Below are positions 38,396 to 50,000 of a DNA stretch of 64,000 bases, in pieces; the stretch's first letter is position 1; every line of letters starts with the position of its first letter. The notes under the pieces are model-generated. The model saw nothing but the letters and a program-made list of their open reading frames with translations. It searched no databases and was not told the DNA's origin. This DNA comes from Effrenium voratum (Eukaryota > Sar > Dinophyceae > Suessiales > Symbiodiniaceae). Both the position numbers and the translations under genes were made by a program. The stretch is taken from positions 366,418 to 430,417 of the forward strand of contig CAUJNA010001035.1 in the NCBI GenBank assembly GCA_963377175.1, written 5' to 3'.

Positions 38396-41300
38396 TTTTG
38401 TTTTGTTGATGCGTTCATGCGCGGGTGGGTGGGTTTGTTGATGTGTTGCTCCCCCAACGGCGGGTTTGAGACCTGGAAGTGTTAGATGATAAGGGACTGC
38501 GCCGGTCAACCCGTTCTCCTTCATGTCCTCCTTCCGCCTCTCCGAGTGCGACGGACGAGGTTCTGTGGCGCCAGTGGTCTGACACTGATGGCGGTGCTGA
38601 CGTTGAGGCTGTTTTGGCTGCCTGTGGCCCCAACCCGCCACGGCAAACCGCTTGCACACGCAAGTAAGCACCTTTAACCCTTGTATGCCAGCTAGCATGT
38701 TTCGCATTCGACTTCTGAGAATGCTACCAGTTTGTGTTCTGGCCTTAGCTCTGGCCTTGGGTCTGTAGGCCTTGGGCATTGTCCAGACTCAGCCTCGCCG
38801 CAGACTACATTGCCCAGCGCCGCTTCAACGTGGCAGCAGCCTACTGCAACAGCTTATGACACCAGGGTGGGAATGTTGGCAAATCAGGTTGCATGAAGTA
38901 GGCCTCAGGCCTCCTCTTGCAATAAGAGCCCACGTTATGAGAAGAGAAGCAGGCTACCGCTGAGGGCCGGCGACGCCTTCCGCGGAGGAAACTGCCTGAA
39001 AGCCTTCCAAGAAGATTTTCACACATGGGGCTCTGAGGCTCGTTTTCATAAAACCGTCAGCTCCCTGACTACAAAAGACTGTGGCGAGTTTGAACGCAAG
39101 GAAAGTGAGGAGAAGCAACTTTTTGTGTTTGTGCGTTGACTTATTGGCTCCCAATCAACCTTGAAACGCAATGGCACTGAGGCCAGAGTCTGAGCGCCTG
39201 GCGCAAACGAATCTTCGCCCATCTTGTGCGGGGCAGGCGGCGATGGCCGAGGTCTATGTCCGCACTCTACGGCCAAAGACAAAAGAAAATGGGAAAATGA
39301 CGGAACATGCCAAAAGACCAACACTTTGTTTGAGCCATAGTCATCCCCCTTTGCGCGTGACCAGTACTTTATCGATGGCCCCACTGTGGAGCCGGCCTCG
39401 GAGACTTTTGTCCGGGCGAGCTGGGAGCGGGGCGTGGGTGCTGAGGGCGGTGGCGCTGACCCCAACTGCACCGCAGGACGTCGGACCCCCTTTTGGTGTT
39501 TGGGTCATCTTCTCAGAACGTGAGCAACCAATGCAAACCCACAAAGAATGCCGAAGGCAGGGTGTCACTGATGTTGAGGCAAGAAGGACTACATGTTCCT
39601 TGAAACACATGTAGGAGGTTTGTCAAATATGAGCTAGTGTCGTGTTTCTGCCAGTAGGAAGCAGGCCACTGACTATCCAGCCTTTTCCGGCCTGTGGAAG
39701 TTTCAGGAGCCCACCCCTTGCGGCCATGTATGCATTTCAGGATACCTGAGAAGGTGCTTTCCAATTAGATGCTGCCGAAAAAGGATACCTTTACGGCCTA
39801 CCAAACCAATGCACAAATGATGCAAACGTGCTGTTGCACATGCGCGCAAAGAGGATGATACCCCAACCTTATCCTGGGCTGCCGAATGTGCCAAACGATG
39901 CCAAGGTGCAAGATTCCGAGGCAGTGACTCAGGGTCCGTTGCTTGCGTTCGTTTGAAAAAGGTGCCGTATGGTGCCGTGACAGCGTGCATCCGACGCACG
40001 TGTGGCAACGGCACTAACAAGTGCATTGAGTAATTACCGCTCTTGAATGCACGGCACCTCCCTCTTGATTGTACAACATGTCACCCTTGAAGGAAAAAAA
40101 GTGGCACGACACCATGAGTTGCTCTGCAGATTCCGACTGGCCAACACATGTCCTCTGAAGAAAACGCCTGGGCGGCGAACGATACCACCTGGGGCCTAGC
40201 CCAAAAAAAAGAAGAAACAAGTCCGATTTGGTGATGCTGCCTGTGGGCCATAGCTCCTCACCAAACAAGAAATTGAGAGGGTGAAATCCTCCGAGCAACC
40301 AAGCAGAACCCGAAACCCACCGACTTTGTTCCTGCATGTCTCTGTCAACATGGTCATGGAGGTTTATGTGGGCCCCACCTTAAATCCGTCAAACCAGTCG
40401 CGCTACAGGGATCCTTACATTCTACACCTGACCATTGCCTTGTAAATGGAGGTGTTCCTGTATTTTGGTGGAAAAAGCCATGTTTCAAATGGGCAAAATG
40501 TATCTTTTGAGCCCTGAGCTAGCAGGGGTGATAGTGGTGTTGCTCAACCAGGCCAGCGCTTTTCTTGGTGCTTCAGGCGTCGCAGCTCGCAAGCGGATGC
40601 CAAGTCTTGCCCTGGCCAACGACACGCAGCGACCATCCAACGGGTATCCATCTGATGATTGTCCCAATCAGAAAATTCCAGCCGAGTTGTTGATGGCCTA
40701 ACCCCCCAAGCATTTTCCACAAAGGGCGTGAATTCATTTTCCAACATCGAAGCTAAGCTGACAGGAGGAGCTCGGAAAACTACAGCCGTCGTTCAAAGCT
40801 CGTCCACTTCTATTGCAGGAAAGAGGGTGTGTATATATATATATATGTATTTTATATATATATATATAGATTTGATAGATTCTATTTGGGCACGCTGTGG
40901 TGGACATCAGTTGCATGGGGAAGTTTTGTCCACCAACCTCCTTTCTCGAGAGCGTTCCTTCAAACACAACATAGCCGACCAATTGGAAGCTCATTCTGCA
41001 AGGGCCGCTGCTAAATCAATACCCTGGCAGATCCGCAAGGGGACATTGCTGTAGATCCTCTGCCCTTGCGAGGTTGGTATAATTTGTCCACTCATACTTG
41101 GCCATCCCGTGGATAGTAAACCAAGTGCGCCGAGTACCTAGCCCGCAGGTCTGTATACTCCCTCCGTGGCTTGGGTGGTTTCAGTGTCACTTCTCGTATG
41201 TTCTTGTTAACTAGGTTTCCTGCGGGTGCGAATGGGAAATCTAGGCCCGACAGTGGACGGTTCACACTCAGCTTGACTTCTGCCAAGAGAAACCCTCCTG

Positions 41301-41600
41301 CTTCACTTCTCAACACTGCCCAGTCTGGTGTAGTTCTGGCCAGGCCTGCCAAAAAAGCACGTTGGTGGAACTAGACCCTGCCAACCCACTAAACAAATGC
41401 CCAAAACACCAGAAGCTTGAAGCCTTGATTCACCATGCCTCGTGATTGGGTGCAGGTGACGCCGGAGCCTGCGTCGCATTTGGTTGTGTTGCACGACTCG
41501 TGGCTCCCAAGCTTCATTGCGAGCTCGCCGCTTGATGCACCGTTGGCACACATGAATTAACTGCATTTATAACTTAATCACCCGTGCAAAGTACATTGGC
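38396..41600. other. Gene-poor stretch downstream of the exchanger gene
   Basis: No recognisable domain was found. A (TA)n run lies at about 40831-40870. A minus-strand frame at 41092-41352 reads like plausible coding (KPPKPRREYTDLRARYSAH) but matches no family I know. It lies 3' of the putative exchanger stop, so it is left uncalled. Confidence 0.4.
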
Positions 41601-41607
41601 TTCGTCG

Positions 41608-41850
41608 CTAGTCGGTGCTGGACGACTCCTCGGAATCAAATTCGATGCACGTGCGGGCTGCTTGAAGTTTCATTGACGTGCCTCTGCGGAAGACTGCGTG
41701 CGATCTATGGTGCTCTCCTGACTCCTGCAGCATGTCATGCAGAGCGTTGCGTGTTAACTCATCGTCAGTGGCATCCTTCTGCGTCGCCTTGCCCACCAAG
41801 CAAGGCCACAAACAGCGGTCCTGCACCACTGCAAAGGCAGATTTCTGCTT
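41608..41850 (-). CDS. Candidate last exon of the Na+/H+ exchanger-like gene
   Basis: This minus-strand frame ends with a hydrophilic, acidic tail (FDSEESSSTD then stop at 41608). It includes ATQKDATDDELTRNALHDML, which reads like genuine protein and not random sequence. It follows the last membrane segment of the exchanger by about 80 bp in the same direction, as a cytoplasmic C-terminal tail would. A 3' splice site could be the CAG near 41850, but I cannot fix the donor, and dinoflagellate donors can be GC or GA. It carries no family-specific motif, so the assignment rests on position and appearance only. Confidence 0.35.
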   Translation of the reverse strand, partial: KQKSAFAVVQDRCLWPCLVGKATQKDATDDELTRNALHDMLQESGEHHRSHAVFRRGTSMKLQAARTCIEFDSEESSSTD

Positions 41851-41934
41851 CATGGGCGGAGCAATCGTCAGACAAAAAAAACAATCACACACACACAGAT
41901 TGCCACGATTCCCATTTGCGGCGGAGGATCATGG

Positions 41935-42211
41935 AAGCAAGCGCCGCAGCGTTGGGTGCAAGGCAGCATTGTCTGAGTGAGGTAATCGTCCGGCACATCT
42001 TCTCCCATTCGGATGCCAAGGGCGTGCAGCAGGCATTGTGTAGAGCCTCCAAGGACCAGGAGAAAAGCGACGATGACTACCAAGGTGGCCGTGACCAAGG
42101 TTTCCTTGGTGCCTTCTCCTTCGATGATATCCACCCAGGCACCTAGCTCCCAGCATAGGACCAGAGCGATGGCCCCTCTAAGGCCAGCATGCCACATCAT
42201 GAAGAGATGCC
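41935..42211 (-). CDS. Na+/H+ exchanger (CPA1/NHE-like), penultimate transmembrane exon
   Basis: The protein reads HLFMMWHAGLRGAIALVLCW, then a short loop, then GTKETLVTATLVVIVAFLLV and LGIRMGEDVPDDYL. The W-x-x-GLRGAIA signature followed by ETLVT...LV-V-hydrophobic-GG-x-T and LGIRMG is the conserved end of the membrane domain of NHE-type sodium/proton antiporters. These exchange Na+ (or K+) for H+ across membranes. The exon opens directly after a TGCAG acceptor at 42212. The right-hand limit is therefore firm; the 3' limit is not, since the frame stays open to 41868. Codons just past LGIRMG look unconserved, so the exon may end between 41935 and 41985. Confidence 0.78.
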
Positions 42212-42366
42212 TGCAGGACAGGCGGAACCATTGGGACGAGGGAGTGTGTTGTGAATGGCCTATTGCGGTCTTGATGCCGTTCACCATCAAGCCGCAAACG
42301 ATGATGCATAGAGCCCCTTGGTGCGCGATATGAGCACTTGACTCCCCATCAAGTTTACCAGGGTAC
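42212..42366 (-). other. GT-AG intron of the exchanger gene (155 nt)
   Basis: On the minus strand the upstream exon ends CGGCAG and the intron opens GTACCC. It closes CCTGTCCTGCAG before GCATCTC. Removing it joins QRKSGR to HLFMMWHAGLRGAIA in frame. That restores the short spacing between the cytoplasmic Arg/Lys loop and the GLRGAIA segment usual in NHE proteins. Without removal there are about 50 extra unconserved residues. Confidence 0.65.
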
Positions 42367-42580
42367 CTGCCGCTTTTTCTTTGGATCCCCGCATGGGAAG
42401 GAAATGCCATGGGAACAAATATTGAAATGTTTGCCGTGTCTGAACGAGGCTCGGCCGGCCAGGCAGAAGAGCATGACCCAAAGACTGAAATAGAACGCTC
42501 GGGGCTCTTTGCTAACAGCAACAGCTCCCACACCCACAATGAGGAAGGTGAAGGTGTCTGCAAGCGTCGCTGTGCCTTTC
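42367..42580 (-). CDS. Na+/H+ exchanger-like exon with an internal frame anomaly
   Basis: After a CCACAG acceptor at 42581 the frame reads KGTATLADTFTFLIVGVGAV and then AFYFSLWVMLFCLAGRA. This matches the NHE segment in which an ETF-F-Y-G-type helix is followed by a helix ending GRA. The next conserved block (ANI..FVPMAF, corresponding to the usual GRA-x-N-hFPL-F) is present but in another frame, shifted after GRAS near 42440. The gap is too short for an intron. Possible causes are a one-base indel (pseudogene or sequence error) or diverged sequence. Upstream exons are not visible: to the right lie simple repeats and the giant retrotransposon. Confidence 0.6.
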
Positions 42581-42704
42581 CTGTGGAAGCTTCACTGGAT
42601 CGTCTGGACACTTGAAATAACACGACCCTCAGCAGTGGACAAAGGGGCAACCCAGCAAACAAAACACAACAACACTTTGACCCTTCTTGGCCCAGCACAC
42701 ACGC

Positions 42705-42988
42705 GCACAGAGACGCACACCCACACACAAACACCAAAACACAAACAAACACACAAACACACACAATTACAAAACAAAACAACCAAACAAACACAAGCAA
42801 ACAACACGCGCACACACACACACAAAAACAAACAAACAAACAAACAAACAAACAAACAAACAAACAAACAAACAAACCAACCAACCAACCAACCAACCAA
42901 CCAACCAACCAACCAACCAACCAACCAACCAACCAACCAACCAACCAACCAAACACACAAACAAACAAACAAGCAAACAAGTACACAA

Positions 42989-43042
<54 letters not shown>
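42705..43042. repeat. Compound array: CA, then AAAC, AACC, AAAC, AAGC tetramers
   Basis: After a CA/CAAA-rich lead (42705-42825) the tetramers come in pure blocks: AAAC (about 42825-42875), AACC (about 42872-42951), AAAC again (about 42949-42980) and AAGC (about 42982-43041). Neighbouring blocks differ by one base of the unit. The frames of up to 390 codons through it (poly Leu/Val/Gly/Trp or Thr/Lys/Gln/Asn) are repeat artefacts, except where they run into the exchanger exons. Confidence 0.92.
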
Positions 43043-43044
<2 letters not shown>

Positions 43045-43454
43045 AATAAACAAAATGTGATTCGGGCACGAGCCTGTGCCCAGGCAATGGGTTAGTTGGG
43101 GTAAACAAGCCACAAAAGAAAGGTTCCCCAAAAGCAAACCAATCCCCGGTCCCAAAGATCAGGGTTTCCCACACACCAGAGAACAACAACCAAAGGAAAA
43201 CAAACCAAACAAGAAAAGGGTTAACCCGCAACCTTGGTCGACAACAGGCCGCACGACTGGTCCCTACCAACCTGGCGGCGGCCCGAGGTCTCTTTCTCCC
43301 CCGAGATGCCGTCGGTCGACGCAGGGGTTCGGCGACGCCCATTCGAGGCGCGACGGAACCCAAAACTTGAGCCAAAACACCACAGGTCGGTCACTAACGC
43401 GACGTCCCTGATGATGATATGAACCATGGCTAATCACACCCCCCTCACGAGGAG

Positions 43455-43470
43455 CCCGTCATATGACGGG
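43455..43470. repeat. 16-bp perfect palindrome
   Basis: CCCGTCATATGACGGG, identical on both strands. It lies in the putative LTR/3' UTR of the giant element. Confidence 0.9.
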
Positions 43471-43604
43471 TGGAGCGTGCCATTTACTGATAGGATTTAA
43501 CTGCTCGCATGCGTCCGCAAACAGCTGGACACTACCGCCGTCAGCGGTGGAGCAAACCCACAAAGGCAGTTGCGCGACATCCCGGGCATTAAATTCCCGC
43601 CACC

Positions 43605-43623
43605 ACCCCGAATTAATCGGGGT
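43605..43623. repeat. Hairpin, 7-bp stem, 5-nt loop
   Basis: ACCCCGA, loop ATTAA, TCGGGGT. It lies in the putative LTR/3' UTR of the giant element. Confidence 0.85.
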
Positions 43624-44018
43624 AACGCTGTCCAACAAACCTTGTGGAAAAGTCCACATGACGACATTAGGTCACAACTGTTTGCATCAACAATGCAAGA
43701 AGTTTAATTCTTATCAGAAGCCATGAAATAAAAGATAACGTATGTCCATTAGTACCCTCGCCTAACGGCAAGAGGTACCCCTGACCATGCGTACCTGGAA
43801 AAATGCTTGAATTCCGCAAACCCGGGAGTAACCCCCCATCAGTTTGCTTTCCCTCTCACTCACACTGCTCCCTGATGAACACGTCCAGCAGCCCAGCAGC
43901 GGTATGGGAGGGACATGATCTCCGCGCCTCAGCGGTTCGGGAGGAACATCATCACCTCCGCACCGCGCCGACCATTGGAGAATGGACGCAAGCCTATCGG
44001 CCGCAATCCTCGTGACTC

Positions 44019-44030
44019 AGCCTACCGGCT
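44019..44030. repeat. Micro-hairpin that supplies the stop codon of the post-pol ORF
   Basis: The + strand reads AGCC-TACC-GGCT. On the coding strand the loop and closing bases give CGG TAG, so the ORF terminates within the hairpin. If read past it, the frame would stay open about 30 codons more. Confidence 0.8.
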
Positions 44031-47000
44031 ATCGTCACGTCTCCTCCGGTCACGTCCGCCCCGCGCACGGTCCCTATCACGATCCCTTTCGGATCTCCTG
44101 CGATCATCTCGCCTTCGATCTCGCTCCCGATCGAGTGAATCATCATCACGACGATCACGAGCATCGTCCCTCCTCCTGTCGCGATCATCCTCGCGCCGCG
44201 GACGGTATCTGCGCCTCCTCGACTCTCTGGAATCCCTGGTGTCCACGGTCCTAACGGACCTCCGAGAAGGAGTACGGGAAACATCCGATTCCCTACGCCT
44301 CCTCCCAGATCGAGAGTTCGTCACGATCTGGTTGAGAGCCTCCAGTGCCGACGCGTCCTCACCATTCCTGATGAAATCCCTGACCTGCTTGTTCAGCACT
44401 CTGTTGGTGGAGATCGACAAGAAAGCGTCCACCACCGAACTCTCAGGCAGCACCAGGAAGTGACCCTCCACCGGGCTCGCCGCAGCCCGCTCAGCAGACT
44501 GCAGCCGGATCTCCCCGCCTTCAGGCTTCTTTGCCATCGCCTTGGAGGCAGTCAAAGGCGCTACCGCATCCTTTGCCGAAGATCTGCCAAGCGCGGAGTG
44601 AAGATCATCCCCGCTAGCTTCTCTCGCTGCCGCACCTGGTCTGCTGTCGACGTCGCCAGGCCTCGTGGATGCCTCCCGCTTTGTCGACTCCTTCGCAGCC
44701 TCGTCGGGATCCCAACGGGACTTCCTTTCTCTCTTCTGCCCTTCGGCCGACCCGCGGCTACCGCCGGGAGCGTCACCTCCGCCTGTCTTCTCCTTCTTGA
44801 CCTCAACCTTCGGTTCGGCCTGCTTCGTCTCCTTAGCCACAGCTTTTGGAGCCGGAGCACTCTTCGCCTCAGATGCTGAAGCAGCCTTCCCTTTCGGCTC
44901 GGCCTTAGGAACCGGGGTCACTTTAGCCTTGGCACTCGGCCTGGCCCCTTCAACCACCATCTCGGCCCAAGACTTCTTCGGCTGAGCTGCTGCTGTATCA
45001 ACCTCCATCGGAGCAGGTCCAGCATCATCCTTCGCCTTTGGGACGGATGGGCTACCGCCCTTACCGGATCCTTTACCTGGCACTTCACCTGATTTTGGTG
45101 GCGGGCCGGAAGGACTACCGCCCTTACCGCCCTTTTCCCCCTTCTTCCCTTTTCCTTTTCCGCCCTTGGGGACCGGCTCCTGCTTGGGACCAGGACCCGG
45201 CGCAGCATGATGCACCGATTGGAGTCCCTCGATGTCCACGTTCAATGGTTCGGGTTGACGACCGTCAAGAACCGTCCTCACCCTTTCGTCACTAACGTAG
45301 ACGAACGGGTCACGGAAGGGTGCGGGAGGCTCCGACTGTCCGGCGCTGATCGCCTTCTGCACCTTGGCTATCGCCTCCTTCAACCTCTTCTTCTCATCGT
45401 ACCCCGTCTCCGATACCATGTACTTCCTGAGCTGCGAAATCAACGCATGACTCTCCAGGATGTCCACGTCCTTTCGATGGGTCGGGTACAATGGGGTCAG
45501 ATGACCAGCCGCGGAACCAATCACGTAAGCCATCGGAATATAGAATGACAAGTACGTGTCATGACGAGCGAACTTCCTAACGGAAGTCGTCATACGCCTA
45601 CCCCACTGAGCAGCGTGTCTTGGGTTGGCCCGGAAGTACTCCGTGACCGACTCAAATTTATCGACTTGGTTGGTCTTGATCAGGTGCTTCGCCACCCACT
45701 TCTCCACAAACGCATCCGAGGCCGAAATCCCGGACACATAGGAGAATTGGAAGAGCACCTTCGCCAGCTCATCCCACGCCGCATCGACACCTCCCTTGTC
45801 TTCACCAAGATAAGGGGGAAGTCTGATGCCGCTCTGCACCGTCATCCTCAGATCGGATGCCATTGAATAGGAAATCAAATTCCTCTTGATGACTCCGACC
45901 ACTTCGGAGGGGATCCTCCTGGGCTTGAACTGCCCCATGGTCCTCACCCATTCCGGCACGATGTGGCATCTTTCGAAGTCCTTTTCCTCCGCGTTGGGGA
46001 TAAAGTTCGGGTAAAAGACCGGGAGCGCGCACCCGGGACACAAGTGCATCCCATTCGGCATCAATTCTGCGCACCTCAAGCAGAACGTGGCAGTCACATT
46101 CAGCCTGATCTCTTCCCGTGATCGCCTGTGCTCTCCCCTAACGGGGGTGAAGTCACCGTAGTCCCATGCCCGATGGTACACTATCGTGTAATCATCGTAC
46201 ATATACGCCGCCTTCCAAGCCCCCATGTGGATCTCGTTCCTAACGGCAAGAGTCTTCCTTCTCGTCAAAAACACGGGTCCAACCAAGGACCAGTGCACCC
46301 GAAGATCCACCATTACCACCACGTACCTACCGGAGTAGTTCCGCAGCCTGTCCCTGACATACCACGAAGGCGATACCTCAGCATCCGGCGCCATGGCTCC
46401 CACAAGTGGGATCAGGCCCTCATCCTGCCTACCATCCCCAATGGTCTCGTACACATCGGGCCTCGTGATCAATATCTCGATCATGGCCTTTCCATTTCGC
46501 CTCACCCTTTGGAGCTGAACCGCCTTCCGAAAGTCCGAGAACTTCATGATGACGTATCCCACCATGGGGAGTTCATTCCAATGCATCTCATACATCAGAG
46601 ATCCGCCAGGTGCATCTTCCTGAGTATACCTGTGCCTAACGGCACTGTAACTCAAGTCGCGTCCGATCCGCGTGTGCCTAACGGCAACCAACCTGGTGCT
46701 CTCCTTGAGGAGAACGCCATCCCCGTCGTACATGACCATGAGCATCGCCTCCACTTGCCCTATCGGGAAAGCTTTAAGCGTCGGAATGAAGAACTTCCAA
46801 GACATCTCAGCGTTCTCCATACCCGAAATCTCCTTCAGGAACCAGATGGCCTGGTCACTTTTCACCCAGTTTCCAGCCTCGCGTCCGGTCTCCTTCAGCA
46901 CACGTTCCTCGAATAACTCCGAGACTCTCTTTGAATTGATGACCAAGCCGTCGAAATCGCACGAGAGCAGTCTCATCAACTCCTTCGCCGCCTCCCGTCC

Positions 47001-50000
47001 TGCAACAGTGCCCACGGTCTCCTCGTAGTTCGGGAGGTATTCACCCAACCTCGTCTTCGAGGGAACCACAATCTGGCAAGTGACGGCCTCATCAGGGATA
47101 ACTCCCGTTTCCCTTAACTCTGGATTGATCTCTCGCCTATCGGCAAGATAATCCTCCTTCCCATCCAGTATCACAAGATTGTAGGTCATCTTGCTCGCCG
47201 CCCCACTAGGCCTGAACTTCCTGCTATCATCCAACTGGTCAGGAGCAAAGGGTCCACTAGGGGCGGCCGCACTCACCAGAGGCGCTCCTCGCCCAGAGCA
47301 GAGGTGCTTCTTGTGAAAGTTCACCATCTGATTCAGCTGCGATAGTGCGTAGGCACGATCCTCCAATGACGCACTCTTCATCCCGGCCTCAGTCAGAGGA
47401 GCCTCAGGCTTGTCATAACTCGCCTTTCCGCCCCATCTCGCCGCGACCAGCTCAGCAGACTTCACAGGGTCGATCATATTTCCCGACCACTCAGGCATGT
47501 TGCTCAACCTCCTAGTCAACGCGTCTACCGACGCAGCCAAGTCTTCGTCCGTCACGGTGTAAGGGTCGACCTTCTCCCTGTCCTCTTGACCCACATCCGG
47601 AAGCCTATAATCCCCGCGGATGGCCTCCAGCGCGGCCCTCTCGGCTTCCTCAGCCTCCTTCTGCGTGGCCACTGCCCTCGGAATCAAGAGCGCTACCTCG
47701 GCCGGCAACGACTTCTCCATGTCTATCGGAGTGTTCTTGGGAAGGATCCTTCGATCATCTCCCTCCCCGCTGTACTCGTAGTCAGGAGCAGTCTTCCGGT
47801 ACTCCTCGAAGGTAGCCCCTTTGAAGTTGGTGATCTCACTCGGGTCTGTCTTCCCAGCCTCAGTACCCCGAGGCGTGGGCTCCTTCGTCCCGGTGGAATC
47901 CTTCTTGGAGCCTTCCTGATCCACGTCCATGTCGTCCTTCTTCTTCTCCGTCACGGACAGCTTCCCAATGTCAGGAAGGGTCACATCATCATCCTTTCCT
48001 GACCCGGCGCCCCTATCGGGGGCCGGCTCGGTCCTTGGTTGCCCCGAAGAGCTCGCCCCAGGATCCACATCGCCCTCGTCGTCCACATGTGGTCGCTTCC
48101 CCCACACGATCTTCGTCTTCGGCTTCAGCGGGACGGCGACACCTCCAGCCATATGGTGTCCAGGCCAAGTGGCTCCTTCAGGGTCATCCTCGAACCATGA
48201 TTTCCCGAACGGGAACCCATCCCTTCCGATGATCTCCTTCCTATCGGAAGTAGATCCCGAATGGGACAACGCAGATACATGAGACAGCATGATCTCAGCC
48301 GCCGATTGCGCCAGCGTATCGGACATCTGCTCCCTTGTCGGGATAGTCCGCAGCTCCGGAGCGAGGTGACCGGCAATCATGCTGAAAGGCGCAGTCCCCA
48401 GCCGCTTGCCCAACACCGCCTCATTCAGCGCGTTGAAATACTTCTGCAGCTTCTCCAGCATTGCCGTCGCCGCCATCAGCTGGGGATGAAACATGGGCAT
48501 CCGCCACGCGCGCCCAAGGGCGGAATCCACGTGCGATGCGATCGCAGTGATCGTCCCTACCAGCAAGTGCGACGATGCAATCTCCGGTACCCAAGTCGGG
48601 TCGTCCAAAGGAATGCATTGACCCGTCTGCGCGTTCAGCAAGGTAGCCCTCACCCCCGGCGCTCGAAGACAATCATACGCCCTGCGGTTCGGGTCACTAA
48701 CGACACCACGAACCATGTAATCATCCCGATCGGGCATATCTGCCCAGTCCCCCGGAGGTGCCCGCCCATGATGGTACTTCGCCTGAATGTCCTGCCTCAT
48801 CCCTAACGGGATATGGGCAGCCTCGGACGCCACCTTCTTCATGTTCCATTGCTGATCACCCCACGGCGTAGACTTCCGATCTCGAGGATTGATGTACTCC
48901 TGATCGATCCTCCCAGCAGCTCGGGAGGCATCCAATGCCCCGTACATGTAATCGTTATGCACGGCCCTCTCCAATACCGCGTTCCACTCGCTATCGCGAT
49001 TCGGGAACACAATGTGGCTAGTCTCGTTCGCCTTCCTCCACTCCTCCGCGGTAACCCGCTCTTGAGTGATTGCCTTGTTCCTGATCACGGCATAGATGAA
49101 GGGCTCACCAGCCTCCCTAGCCAGGATGTGCTGAACGATGAACCTCCTATTCGACCTGCTCTCCGCCGGTCTTGCCGATGTCCGCGAGCCCCTCGTGGAT
49201 TGATAGGAACTATGCTCACGGTGGTGCCGAACTTCCGCTGACTTCAGCTCGGGCGCCTCTCCCGGGTGCTCCGGGTACGGCGTGTTCGCATAATTGTGTA
49301 TGCCCCCTCGAGACTCCTGGGTTGAAGCCGCCTTCGGGGTCGCTGCAGTATCCCGCAGGTCCCCGTCGTCGTCCGTGTACTTCGGAGCATAGGAGATTGG
49401 CACACCCGGGCCACATGCACCCGACGCCTCCTCCTTCTTCTGAGCACCAACAGGTTCTCGAACCCTGCGTTCCTCCCTAACGGGCGATGCCGCTCGCTTT
49501 GCCGCAGGCGATTCCACCGACGGCTCTGTCGTAGTCGTAGTGGCCTGAGGCACCTCAGCTTCCCTACCGGGAGTCTCCTCCTCACCTGCAGCGGGAACCT
49601 CGGCTTCCTTCTCCGGCTCCATCTCAACGTCTCCGGTGAACTCTAACACCTCGGCCTCGGTCGGACCCCCACCATCGTTGAAGGTATCCGTAGGGAGATC
49701 GACCCCTTCCCTATCGGGTAGGAGATCATCGACCTCGGCGGAGCCACCCGTGTTCTCCTCCTCAATCGTCGCCCTAGGCGTTCGAAGATTCGATGACCAT
49801 CGATTCCCAACTTCGGTCGCCGTGACCTGAGGTGAAGAAACCCTCGGACTCCGAGGTGGGTTCGGCGGGGATTTCGGTCTCACCGATGCCAGCATCTCCT
49901 TCGTGACTAACGCCTTAGGAGGCGCTTTCGGGGCAGCGGTCTGACCTACCGCATTCTGACCTGCGTCAGATGACTGCCCACCAGGGGTAACGCCTACCGG

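Larger units (their letters stand above)
43213..44021 (-). other. 3' non-coding end of the retrotransposon, probably including the 3' LTR
   Basis: No coding sequence was recognised. It contains palindromes beyond the micro-hairpin family: CCCGTCATATGACGGG (43455-43470), ACCGC-CGTCA-GCGGT (43534-43548) and ACCCCGA-ATTAA-TCGGGGT (43605-43623). A larger interrupted hairpin is built on GTACC...GGTAC around the micro-hairpin at 43760-43769. This density of structure suggests RNA-level signals such as polyadenylation, packaging or export, but this is inference. Confidence 0.5.

Noticed and set aside
36264..38779. Very long frames (577, 793, 385, 333 codons) across 36.2-38.8 kb
   Set aside because: They translate to Thr/His/Arg, Cys/Val or Ala/Ser repeats dictated by the simple-sequence arrays, are open on both strands at once and lack any non-repetitive domain.
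41868..43040. One continuous 390-codon minus-strand protein
   Set aside because: Only its last part is real (exchanger exons). The first 120 residues come from the AAAC/AACC/AAGC array and the middle crosses an intron and a frame change.
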